12,219 nucleotides of DNA from JANRKG01 sp033763635 (GTDB lineage: Bacteria > Cyanobacteriota > Cyanobacteriia > GCF-001939115): contig JANRKG010000076.1 of assembly GCA_033763635.1 (NCBI GenBank), positions 1 to 12,219 of the forward strand, written 5' to 3'. Below, in pieces: positions 5,548 through 11,668 of the stretch (its first letter is position 1; the number at the start of each line of letters is the position of its first letter). The notes under the pieces are model-generated. The model did not search any database. It worked only from the letters and a program-made list of their open reading frames with translations, and was not told where the DNA came from. Both the position numbers and the translations under genes were made by a program.

Positions 5548-8097
5548 ATGCCGATCCGTTTCAAGGCTTTTGCCCACTCCATCCGGTCTCTTTATTTACT
5601 CAAGCCCGTCCTGATTACAGGAACGATCGCCACGAGTTTAACCCTGGGGTTGCGGCAGATTGGCCTTTTACAACCCCTGGAATTGGCCACGTTGGATCAG
5701 ATGGTCCGGCTCCATCACAATGGAATGCCAGATCCCCGTTTACTCATTGTTGCAATTACTGAGGAGGACGTGGCGCGTTACAAACTCCCCCTGTCTGATC
5801 AGATTGTGGCCCAGGCTCTGGCAAAGTTACAAATCCACCAACCGCGTGCGATCGGATTGGGAATTTTTCGTGATTTACCTCAAGAACCGGGGCATCAAGC
5901 CCTGCAAAAACAACTTAAAGCAGCCAATGTCATTCCGATTACTAAGTTAGGAAGTGGGGATGATCCGAGAGTTCCAGGGCCGGAGGGGGTGCCGCAGGAA
6001 CAGATTGGGTTTGTTGATGTGGTAACAGACCCCGATGGTGTTGTTCGACGGAACCTCCTGTTTGCCGAGGCAGAAGGCAAGAATTTTCTCGCATTTTCTT
6101 TTCAACTGGCCTACTCCTATCTGCTCTCCCAGAAATTAGAACCCCAGATCAATGAAACAACGCCAGACCTGCTGACCTGGGGCAAAGCTCATATCCATGC
6201 CTTAGGCAGAAAATCGGGTGGGTATCAAACTCTTGACGATCGGGGCTTCCAAACACTTCTGAGATACCGGACAGGAGAAAAGGTCGCTCCGGAAATTTCC
6301 CTCTCAGAACTGCTGATGTCTCCCGTTCCCCCCCAACTGGTCAAAGACAAAATCGTTCTGATTGGCACTACGGCCCGGAGCAGCCGAGACTTCTTCTTTA
6401 CGCCCTACAGTGCAACCGCCCTGGAAACCCCGACTATTCCAGGGATCTACCTTCATGCCCAGATGGTTAGTCAGTTGTTGGATGGGGTTTTGGGGCATCG
6501 ATCGCCCTTCTGGTTCTGGCCTGAGTGGGCAGAGTGGCTCTGGGTTGGGGGCTGGACGGTTTCCGGTGCAGCCCTTGCCTGGGGTATTCGTCATCCCCTG
6601 CGGTTGGGGGTACTGTCCCTTACGACGATCGCAGCCCTATTCCTCGCCTGTTTTGGTTTGTTTGCCCTGGAGGGCTGGATTCCTTGGGCGGCTCCGGCTT
6701 TGGGGTTTACGCTGGCGATCGGTGGGATCGTGGCCTACCGTCCTTTGCATGATGCTCTGCACGATAGCCTTACGGGACTTCCCAATTGGACGGCTTTTAT
6801 GAAACGTCTGAATCGGGCGATCGAGTACACCCGTCACGGGCAAAACTATTTGTTTGCAGTTCTGTTTCTGGATGTGGATCGATTTAAGTTTATTAATGAA
6901 CGGTTGGGCTATCGCCTGGGGGATCAGTTGTTGGTGGAGATTGCTCAACGATTACGGCAAGAACTCCGTTCACGGGATGTGCTGGCCCGCAGTGGGGGAG
7001 ATGAATTTACGCTCCTGTTAGAAGGCGTTAAAAACATCACTCAAGTTCAGGAGATTGCGGCTGGGTTGCAAACGTCTCTGGCGGCTCCCTTTCAGTTGCA
7101 GGGCCAGGAAGTTTACATTACAGCCAGTATGGGCCTTGTTTGGGGCACCTCTGGGTATGTGTGGGCAGAGGATCTGATTCGGGATGCTCACACCGCCATG
7201 TACCATGCAAAGTTTCTGGGAAAGGCTCGCTATGAAGTCTTTAATACCAGTATGCGGGTTCAGGTTGTGACGTTTGTGGAGTTGGAGGCTGATCTAAGAC
7301 GGGCAATTGCCCTGTCAGAAACGGGTGGGATCGAAACCCAGGAATTTCGCCTGTACTATCAGCCTATTGTTTTGCTAGAAACAGGACGGATTGTGGGGTT
7401 TGAAGCCCTCCTGCGGTGGGAGCATCCCCAAAAAGGGATCGTCTCTCCTGCTAAGTTTCTGCCGATCGCCGAAGAAACTGGACTCATCGTAAACCTTAGT
7501 CAGTGGATTCTGAAAACGGCGTGTCAGCAGCTTAAGACCTGGCAGCAGCAGTTAGGAGAAATGGGTCAGGCTCCAGAGTTATTTATCAGTGTCAATCTCT
7601 CAGCCCAGGATTTCTCACGGCTTCAGTTGGTTGACCAGATTACCCAGGTGCTACAGCAGTTAGAGTTGAATCCAAGTCACCTGAAGTTGGAGATCACTGA
7701 AACGATGGTGATGCGAGACACGGAAGCAACGCTGGCCCTCTTGCGAGATCTAAAGACTTTAAAGATTAGACTGTGTATCGACGATTTTGGAACGGGCTAT
7801 TCTTCTCTGAGTTACTTACAGCGCTTTCCGTTTGATTCCCTCAAAGTCGATCAGTTCTTTGTGCGTCGGCTGGGAGAACAAGGGGAGAACCTGGAAATGG
7901 TGCAGATGATTGTAAAACTGGCCCATGATTTAGGCATGGAAGTGATCGCTGAAGGGGTAGAACAGCCCTATCAAAGGGAGCAATTACGATCGCTGCATTG
8001 CAAGTATGGTCAGGGTTTTCTATTTGCCAAACCCCTAACCCGGGATGAAGCAGGAGCGATGCTGTTGGCGGAATGGTCAAATGAGGCGATTTTTTGA
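5548..8097 (+). CDS. CHASE2 sensor diguanylate cyclase/phosphodiesterase (GGDEF-EAL)
   Basis: The 849-aa receptor is likely to make and/or break cyclic di-GMP. Order: membrane helix at about 19-37; CHASE2 at about 40-315 (LLIVAITEEDVARY at 65-78, VTDPDGVVRRNLL at 159-171); three membrane helices at about 325-345, 351-373 and 377-397; GGDEF at about 402-566; EAL at about 575-840. The cyclase signature GGDEF (483-487) is intact, and an inhibitory I-site RSRD (474-477) sits exactly five residues before it. The EAL half keeps E619-A-L, Asn683, Glu715, Asp745-Asp746, Lys766 and Glu802, so phosphodiesterase activity is expected as well. Which activity wins cannot be read from sequence. The GGDEF joins the last membrane helix almost directly, without a PAS or HAMP domain. 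It is probably co-transcribed with the CHASE2 kinase, and the paired sensors suggest the two respond to related signals. Confidence 0.95.
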   Translation: MPIRFKAFAHSIRSLYLLKPVLITGTIATSLTLGLRQIGLLQPLELATLDQMVRLHHNGMPDPRLLIVAITEEDVARYKLPLSDQIVAQALAKLQIHQPRAIGLGIFRDLPQEPGHQALQKQLKAANVIPITKLGSGDDPRVPGPEGVPQEQIGFVDVVTDPDGVVRRNLLFAEAEGKNFLAFSFQLAYSYLLSQKLEPQINETTPDLLTWGKAHIHALGRKSGGYQTLDDRGFQTLLRYRTGEKVAPEISLSELLMSPVPPQLVKDKIVLIGTTARSSRDFFFTPYSATALETPTIPGIYLHAQMVSQLLDGVLGHRSPFWFWPEWAEWLWVGGWTVSGAALAWGIRHPLRLGVLSLTTIAALFLACFGLFALEGWIPWAAPALGFTLAIGGIVAYRPLHDALHDSLTGLPNWTAFMKRLNRAIEYTRHGQNYLFAVLFLDVDRFKFINERLGYRLGDQLLVEIAQRLRQELRSRDVLARSGGDEFTLLLEGVKNITQVQEIAAGLQTSLAAPFQLQGQEVYITASMGLVWGTSGYVWAEDLIRDAHTAMYHAKFLGKARYEVFNTSMRVQVVTFVELEADLRRAIALSETGGIETQEFRLYYQPIVLLETGRIVGFEALLRWEHPQKGIVSPAKFLPIAEETGLIVNLSQWILKTACQQLKTWQQQLGEMGQAPELFISVNLSAQDFSRLQLVDQITQVLQQLELNPSHLKLEITETMVMRDTEATLALLRDLKTLKIRLCIDDFGTGYSSLSYLQRFPFDSLKVDQFFVRRLGEQGENLEMVQMIVKLAHDLGMEVIAEGVEQPYQREQLRSLHCKYGQGFLFAKPLTRDEAGAMLLAEWSNEAIF

Positions 8098-8191
8098 AAA
8101 GGTTTCCGGATGGGTTGCCCTTCGACTCCGCTCAGGGCATGACTGCTGGTTGAGCATCGTTGAAACAAGCGGAAAAACTGCAAGCGAGGGG
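8098..8191. other. Convergent intergenic gap with a short palindrome
   Basis: This 94-base gap separates two converging genes. It holds TGCCCT (8116-8121) and AGGGCA (8134-8139), a 6-bp perfect stem with a 12-base loop that includes TTCGACTCCGCTC. There is no T-run on either strand, so it is a weak terminator candidate. The sequence is of a type often seen as a dispersed intergenic repeat in bacterial genomes (CCTTCGAC...GCTCAGG), but repetition cannot be tested within this window. Confidence 0.4.
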
Positions 8192-8542
8192 CTATGTGAA
8201 CTCCAGAGTCAGGCTTGGCATCAATCGCTGCAAGTTTTTCAACGATTTCGTTTGCCACAGCACCTTATTCGATCCCTGGAGAACCAGTTTAACTCCTCCC
8301 TTCTCGCGAATCTTCAATACAAACATCGAGAGCATACTAATCCCAGAACTATTGAGAAACTCCAGATCGCGTAAATTGAGGGTGAACTGGGAAGATTCCT
8401 CAACCGCTGTCAACAAGAACTCCATGATGGGACGGTATTCTTCCATACCTTCTAATCGGAGAAATCCCCGAATGATTGCAGTTGAAGAGTCGGGATCAAA
8501 CGAGACTAAATAATCGTCTGTTTGTATCTCTTTCATTTCCAC
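8192..8542 (-). CDS. STAS-like anti-sigma-factor antagonist / switch phosphoprotein
   Basis: This small cytoplasmic protein of 116 aa resembles SpoIIAA/RsbV-type STAS proteins and, in context, the SiaC-like switch proteins of bacteria. The key region is LEFLNSSGISML (60-71). It aligns with the FMDSSGLG loop of STAS antagonists, where the first Ser is phosphorylated by a partner kinase, so Ser65 (or Ser66) is the likely phosphosite; the usual Asp before it is Asn64. Alternating beta and helix segments (YLVSF, TAIIRG, FTLNLRDL, VKLVLQG) fit the STAS fold. I recall related cyanobacterial proteins being grouped as slr1659-like regulators, but this is from memory. The start is GTG 8542, because GGAGGT lies 8 bases upstream; ATG 8536 would be too far from it. 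It is the last gene of the three-gene operon, 58 bases after the ATPase gene. Confidence 0.82.
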   Translation of the reverse strand: MEMKEIQTDDYLVSFDPDSSTAIIRGFLRLEGMEEYRPIMEFLLTAVEESSQFTLNLRDLEFLNSSGISMLSMFVLKIREKGGVKLVLQGSNKVLWQTKSLKNLQRLMPSLTLEFT

Positions 8543-8550
8543 AGCGTCTT

Positions 8551-8556
8551 ACCTCC
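8551..8556 (-). promoter_or_regulatory. Ribosome binding site of the STAS-like gene
   Basis: On the minus strand this reads GGAGGT, 8 bases before GTG 8542. The spacing favours the GTG over the ATG two codons later. It is one of the few strong Shine-Dalgarno sequences in the window, which suggests the switch protein is made in larger amounts than its operon partners (an inference). Confidence 0.65.
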
Positions 8557-8600
8557 GATCGCTAGCACATCTGTTCTTGGAGCCTGAATGATGGGCACCC

Positions 8601-9176
8601 CTACACCTCCAGGTAAACCAAGACTGTGACTTGAGCCGTTTCTTCCCCTATTGTCTCGAACTTCCAGCCAAATTTCGCGCCATAGTCATTGATCATGGTT
8701 AAAACCCCCAGATTGGACCCCCCTTCTCCTAAAGCTGTTTTCTCAATCTGGCGGGTATAAAATTCATCTAAATCAGAACTAAGTAATTCTTGAATGAATG
8801 CTTGATACTGTTCTGCCCGCGATCGTTGGGTCGGATTTCTAACCTCAAAAATGAGCGTCTTTTCATAGAGATAAAGAGTAATGGTAATCGGCAAATTGGC
8901 AGACTCATCGCCATATTTCACAGCATTTTCGATCAGTTCGTTGGCAATGTAACTCACAGCCGCTTTGACGGTATCACGGCGATTAATCGCACTATCGGCA
9001 ACCGCATCACCGGGGAAGAAGGCAGCGAAATAATCTCCCAAAAAATCAGCGGAAAGCCCGTAGTTACTCCAGCGTTGCTTACGGGGCGTGGAACCGAGGG
9101 AAAAATGCAATGTCAAATATTCTTCACTGGCTGGAACAGGGTCTAGAAACTCTCCAAAAATTTGAGAATGCGTCAT
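8601..9176 (-). CDS. GHKL-type ATP-binding protein (anti-sigma / SiaB-like switch kinase)
   Basis: This 191-aa protein has a single HATPase-like domain and no receiver, membrane helix or His-phosphotransfer region, as in RsbW/SpoIIAB-type or SiaB-like Ser/Thr switch kinases. The N-box is clear: NELIENAVKYG (79-89), with metal-binding Asn84. The second glycine-rich box is GEGGSNLGVLTM (150-161). The first box (DxGxG) is replaced by VRNPT (112-116), a variation I associate with the SiaB/DUF6272-like branch. It probably phosphorylates the STAS-like protein encoded next, and may bind or sequester it. Its ATG overlaps the TGA of the upstream cyclase gene by ATGA (9173-9176), a sign of translational coupling; AGGAG lies 11 bases upstream inside the cyclase gene. 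Possible alternatives are a pure anti-sigma factor or a non-catalytic scaffold. No sigma factor gene lies nearby. Confidence 0.82.
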   Translation of the reverse strand: MTHSQIFGEFLDPVPASEEYLTLHFSLGSTPRKQRWSNYGLSADFLGDYFAAFFPGDAVADSAINRRDTVKAAVSYIANELIENAVKYGDESANLPITITLYLYEKTLIFEVRNPTQRSRAEQYQAFIQELLSSDLDEFYTRQIEKTALGEGGSNLGVLTMINDYGAKFGWKFETIGEETAQVTVLVYLEV

Positions 9177-10177
9177 AGGGAGGATGGCTCCTGGAGTGAC
9201 AAATAGTGAACAATTTGGTTCCTACCTTGTTGCTTTGCTAGATAGAGGGCATGGTCCGCTTCATCTAGCAACGTACTAATCGCTTGTTCTGGTGACGGAA
9301 TCCTACAGGTCACTCCAATACTAAGCGTCACAAAGGAGCTTACCGTTGATTGAATATGGGGAATATGAAGGGTGAGGATCGCCTGTTGTAACTGCTCTGC
9401 AACCCGCATTGCCCCTTCTAAAGGGGTGTTGGGAAGGACTATCGCAAATTCTTCCCCCCCATAGCGAGCCACCAGATCCCCTGATCGTTTGGGAAGTTTA
9501 CTGAGGGTCTGCGCTACTTTTCGCAGACAGTCATCCCCTGCTAAGTGCCCATAAGTATCATTGTATTGTTTGAAGTAATCAATATCACAGAGGAGGAGGG
9601 AGAGGGGAGCGTTCTTCTCAGCGGTCTGCTGCCACTGGGTCACAAGATGGTCGTCAAAGCAGCGACGATTGGGAATCTGAGTCAAGCCATCAGACGTTGC
9701 CAGTAAGTTCGCTTCACAGACCTTCTGATACCATTGGGCATCCAACACATCCCCGTGTTCTCTAATAGTTTGGAACATAATTTCTAGGTCATCTCGTTCC
9801 TGAGAGATAATTTCAATTAAGCCTTGTAGGGTGTTTTGGGCGCGTTGCCGTTCAATGACTTCTGATTGCAACTTAAGATTCGTTTCATGAAGTTCGGCCT
9901 CAATCATGTCACCATGTTCTGCGATAGTGGAGAGGGCAATTTGTAAATCCTGGTTTTCGCGATTGAGGCGTTCGACCTCAGATCGTAGGCGCTCGATTTC
10001 AGCCAGAAGTTGGCTTTCCTGACTATCTGGCAAGCCATCCATATTCATAGGTAAAGTAGGGCTTAGTGGTTGCAAGGAACTGAACAACCGTTTTGCAATC
10101 TGAATGGCGATCGAAGTGTAAGCGCACAAGGGCAATCGGGTCTGTTGTGAATTAGCGCGTGCAGAGTTAAGAGTCAT
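9173..10177 (-). CDS. Coiled-coil GGDEF diguanylate cyclase, SiaD-like
   Basis: This predicted cytoplasmic cyclase of 334 aa should make c-di-GMP from two GTP. Residues 54-155 are a long coiled coil rich in Glu, Leu, Arg and Gln. The GGDEF domain (about 157-325) carries DGLTQIPNRR at its start, the substrate site GGEEF (240-244) and an intact I-site RSGD (231-234) five residues before it, so it should be active and subject to product inhibition. Within the coiled coil, DLxI...TIxEHGD occurs twice (77-90 and 130-143). There is no membrane helix or sensor domain, so control must come through the stalk, as with SiaC acting on SiaD in Pseudomonas (known there, inferred here). ATG 10177 gives the longest product; its first 43 residues lack coiled-coil character, and ATG 10048 or 10042 could be the true start. 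It is the first gene of the operon, coupled to the ATPase gene by a 4-base overlap. Confidence 0.9.
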   Translation of the reverse strand: MTLNSARANSQQTRLPLCAYTSIAIQIAKRLFSSLQPLSPTLPMNMDGLPDSQESQLLAEIERLRSEVERLNRENQDLQIALSTIAEHGDMIEAELHETNLKLQSEVIERQRAQNTLQGLIEIISQERDDLEIMFQTIREHGDVLDAQWYQKVCEANLLATSDGLTQIPNRRCFDDHLVTQWQQTAEKNAPLSLLLCDIDYFKQYNDTYGHLAGDDCLRKVAQTLSKLPKRSGDLVARYGGEEFAIVLPNTPLEGAMRVAEQLQQAILTLHIPHIQSTVSSFVTLSIGVTCRIPSPEQAISTLLDEADHALYLAKQQGRNQIVHYLSLQEPSSL

Positions 10178-10239
10178 CGACCGATCGCAAGCGAATTCGA
10201 GGGAAACATATCTTTAGTTTTCCCAATTCTGACATCAGG

Positions 10240-10274
10240 TTTCTATAAAAATCCTGGAGATGTCTCTATAGAAA
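10240..10274. promoter_or_regulatory. Inverted repeat, candidate operator or -10 region of the cyclase operon
   Basis: TTTCTATA (10240-10247) and TATAGAAA (10267-10274) are perfect inverted copies separated by 19 bases; the spacer itself contains GAGA-TG-TCTC. The layout suits a dimeric regulator. Read on the minus strand, each arm contains TATAGA, a fair -10 hexamer, at a point 65-100 bases before the cyclase ATG. No regulator can be named. Confidence 0.35.
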
Positions 10275-10281
10275 GACTGTG

Positions 10282-10305
10282 ACAAGGGGATCGCTTGCCC
10301 CCTGT
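10282..10305 (-). terminator. GC-rich hairpin downstream of the TPR gene
   Basis: ACAAGGGG (10282-10289) pairs with CCCCCTGT (10298-10305) at 7 of 8 positions, with an 8-base loop. It lies about 150 bases after the TPR gene stop and before the cyclase operon on the same strand. On the minus strand it is followed by CACAGTCTTTC, not a T-run, so it is an imperfect intrinsic terminator and could instead be an attenuator or mRNA-stabilising stem. Confidence 0.3.
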
Positions 10306-10423
10306 TAATTAAACGATTTTTCAAGATGGGAATAAGCAGATACGCTCGACCTTCAGTTCCAACATTAGAAACTGAATATCGCTGACAGGTTGCGCGGGGC
10401 CAAAACCTATCCTCCTGAATCCT

Positions 10424-10457
10424 GCAAGTTAATTTTGCAAGTTAATTTTGCAAGTTA
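10424..10457. repeat. 13-bp tandem repeat next to the TPR gene stop
   Basis: The unit GCAAGTTAATTTT occurs twice in perfect form (10424-10436 and 10437-10449), followed by 8 bases of a third copy (10450-10457). The array ends exactly at the TAG stop codon of the minus-strand TPR gene (10458-10460). Short head-to-tail repeats like this usually arise by slippage and vary between strains. Confidence 0.85.
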
Positions 10458-11447
10458 CTAAGGGGCTGCTGGAACGCTTGGAGATGCCTGGGGTTCTGGG
10501 GAGCCACTCTCAGGGCTACTACCCGTTGCTTCTGGCTTGGGAGAAGCCGTAGGGGGGGAGGTGGGGGAAATCGAGCCAGGAGCCGCAGGACTACCGGGAG
10601 ATGGGGACGCAGTACCTGCCAATTGGTTAATCTGATCTTTATATTGGGCAGGAGCCAGGGAAGACGCAGTGACAAAAAGTGGACGGGCTTGATCCGTCTT
10701 TCCTTGTTCTTTGAGAACGATCGCCTTTGCTAAAACAGGCCGGAAATCCTTCTGATCGGCTTTCATCGCCGCATCATAGATCGATAAAGCTTCTTCGTAG
10801 CGTTTCTGTTCTGCATACACCTGGCCCAGGAGCAGTTGAACTGAAGTGACATCTACACTGTTGGGTTGGACCTGGTTGGCTTTAGGAGCGTTCTTCAGGG
10901 TTTCTTGTAAAAGGCCGATCGCGGCTTCGGGGCGATTTTGCTCCATCAACAGAGCCACCAGACCTTGCAGGGCCGTTGGTTCACCGGGTTGGGTTGCCAG
11001 AATGGTGCGATAGGCCTGGGCCGCCCCTTCCCGATCGCCCAGATATTGTTTCGCCTGGGCCAGTAAGACGCTGTAGCGGGTCTCAGTTGGGTTTTGCTTG
11101 GCGAGTTTTTCCAGGGGATCAATCACAGCCTTTACGTCTGCCTTGGCCCCTTCCCGATCGCCCTGACTCAAGCGGACTCGGCTCAACTGAACGCGGGTAT
11201 CAATCAAGCCTCGGAGGGCTGTTTGATTCTCCGGTTCTCGTTGCAGCACCAACTCATATCCCCGTGCCTGGGACTCCAGTTCAGATTGCTTGGCACTGGG
11301 GGATGCGGCAGCACCAGTGGTGGCAGTAGAAGGCTGAACGCCTCGGAAGGTTCCTTCTAGAAGGGGCACCATCGAAACCCCAACAAAGGCCAGAACCGCC
11401 AGAATCAATACAACATTAACAATGACACGGCCACGCTTTTCAGACAC
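10458..11447 (-). CDS. Membrane-anchored tetratricopeptide repeat protein
   Basis: The 329-aa product (GTG start at 11447) begins SEKRGR, followed by one membrane helix at about 8-30 that anchors it with the bulk of the chain on one side. Residues 40-55 are an Ala/Ser/Thr linker. TPR-like helix pairs fill about 57-270; the clearest are at 125-153, 158-185, 202-230 (YAEQKRYEEALSIYDAAMKA) and 236-266. Such repeats form a superhelix that binds other proteins; the partner is unknown, and similar anchored TPR proteins in cyanobacteria often help assemble membrane complexes (family knowledge, not shown here). The tail (279-329) is almost entirely Pro, Ser, Gly, Ala, Thr and Glu and is likely disordered. 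A GTG at 11477 would add ten residues, but a TATACT -10 box ends one base before it, so transcription would start inside that extension; I prefer 11447. Confidence 0.85.
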   Translation of the reverse strand: MSEKRGRVIVNVVLILAVLAFVGVSMVPLLEGTFRGVQPSTATTGAAASPSAKQSELESQARGYELVLQREPENQTALRGLIDTRVQLSRVRLSQGDREGAKADVKAVIDPLEKLAKQNPTETRYSVLLAQAKQYLGDREGAAQAYRTILATQPGEPTALQGLVALLMEQNRPEAAIGLLQETLKNAPKANQVQPNSVDVTSVQLLLGQVYAEQKRYEEALSIYDAAMKADQKDFRPVLAKAIVLKEQGKTDQARPLFVTASSLAPAQYKDQINQLAGTASPSPGSPAAPGSISPTSPPTASPKPEATGSSPESGSPEPQASPSVPAAP

Positions 11448-11477
11448 AAGAACCACTTGAACAGACAACTTGAACAC

Positions 11478-11483
11478 AGTATA
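11478..11483 (-). promoter_or_regulatory. Candidate -10 box of the TPR gene
   Basis: The minus strand reads TATACT, five of six matches to TATAAT. Transcription would begin near 11471, giving a leader of about 24 bases before GTG 11447. No good -35 box was found 16-18 bases upstream (the bases there read ATGCAG), so an activator may be needed, or the match is by chance. Confidence 0.4.
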
Positions 11484-11595
11484 GACTATGGACTATATGC
11501 CTGCATGTTTACGCCTGATTTGCTCCCGATGTGCCAAACTGGTAAAGAATCTTTCCAAATCGTCCAGATTAACTCTTTCCTCCCGGAAGAGTGTC

Positions 11596-11625
11596 TTGAC
11601 ACCCTTGATTTTTCTAGAGTCTAAT
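11596..11625 (+). promoter_or_regulatory. Sigma-70-type promoter of the right-end gene
   Basis: A perfect -35 box TTGACA (11596-11601) and a -10 box TCTAAT (11620-11625, five of six) are 18 bases apart. Transcription would begin near 11632, about 37 bases before ATG 11669. It is the best-formed promoter seen in the window and points away from the TPR gene. Confidence 0.6.
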
Positions 11626-11668
11626 AGGCAGATCGGTGCAATCGTGCCTTTTGTCCGTCGCAAAACCC

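Larger units (their letters stand above)
10178..10457. other. Intergenic leader region of the cyclase operon
   Basis: These 280 non-coding bases separate two minus-strand genes. They hold, from the TPR gene side, a 13-bp tandem repeat, then a GC hairpin and an 8-bp inverted repeat, listed separately. No well-spaced sigma-70 pair was found for the cyclase operon: TTGTCA and TATAGA occur on the minus strand but only 9 bases apart. No RNA gene or riboswitch was recognised. Confidence 0.5.

Noticed and set aside
3219..8097. Possible single split gene or frameshifted fusion of the two CHASE2 proteins
   Set aside because: Each protein has its own complete N-terminal helix, CHASE2 domain and output domain, with a clear stop, ribosome binding site and start between them.
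8010..8513. Overlapping frames on both strands around the 3' ends of the convergent genes
   Set aside because: They are shadows of the GGDEF-EAL and STAS-like genes, without recognisable domains.
10282..10305. Riboswitch or small RNA in the cyclase leader
   Set aside because: Only one short stem is visible; no known riboswitch core or paired-junction layout was found by eye.
10359..10416. AGGAGG with a 12-codon TTG frame on the minus strand after the TPR gene
   Set aside because: Too short and without any supporting signal; more likely a chance purine run.
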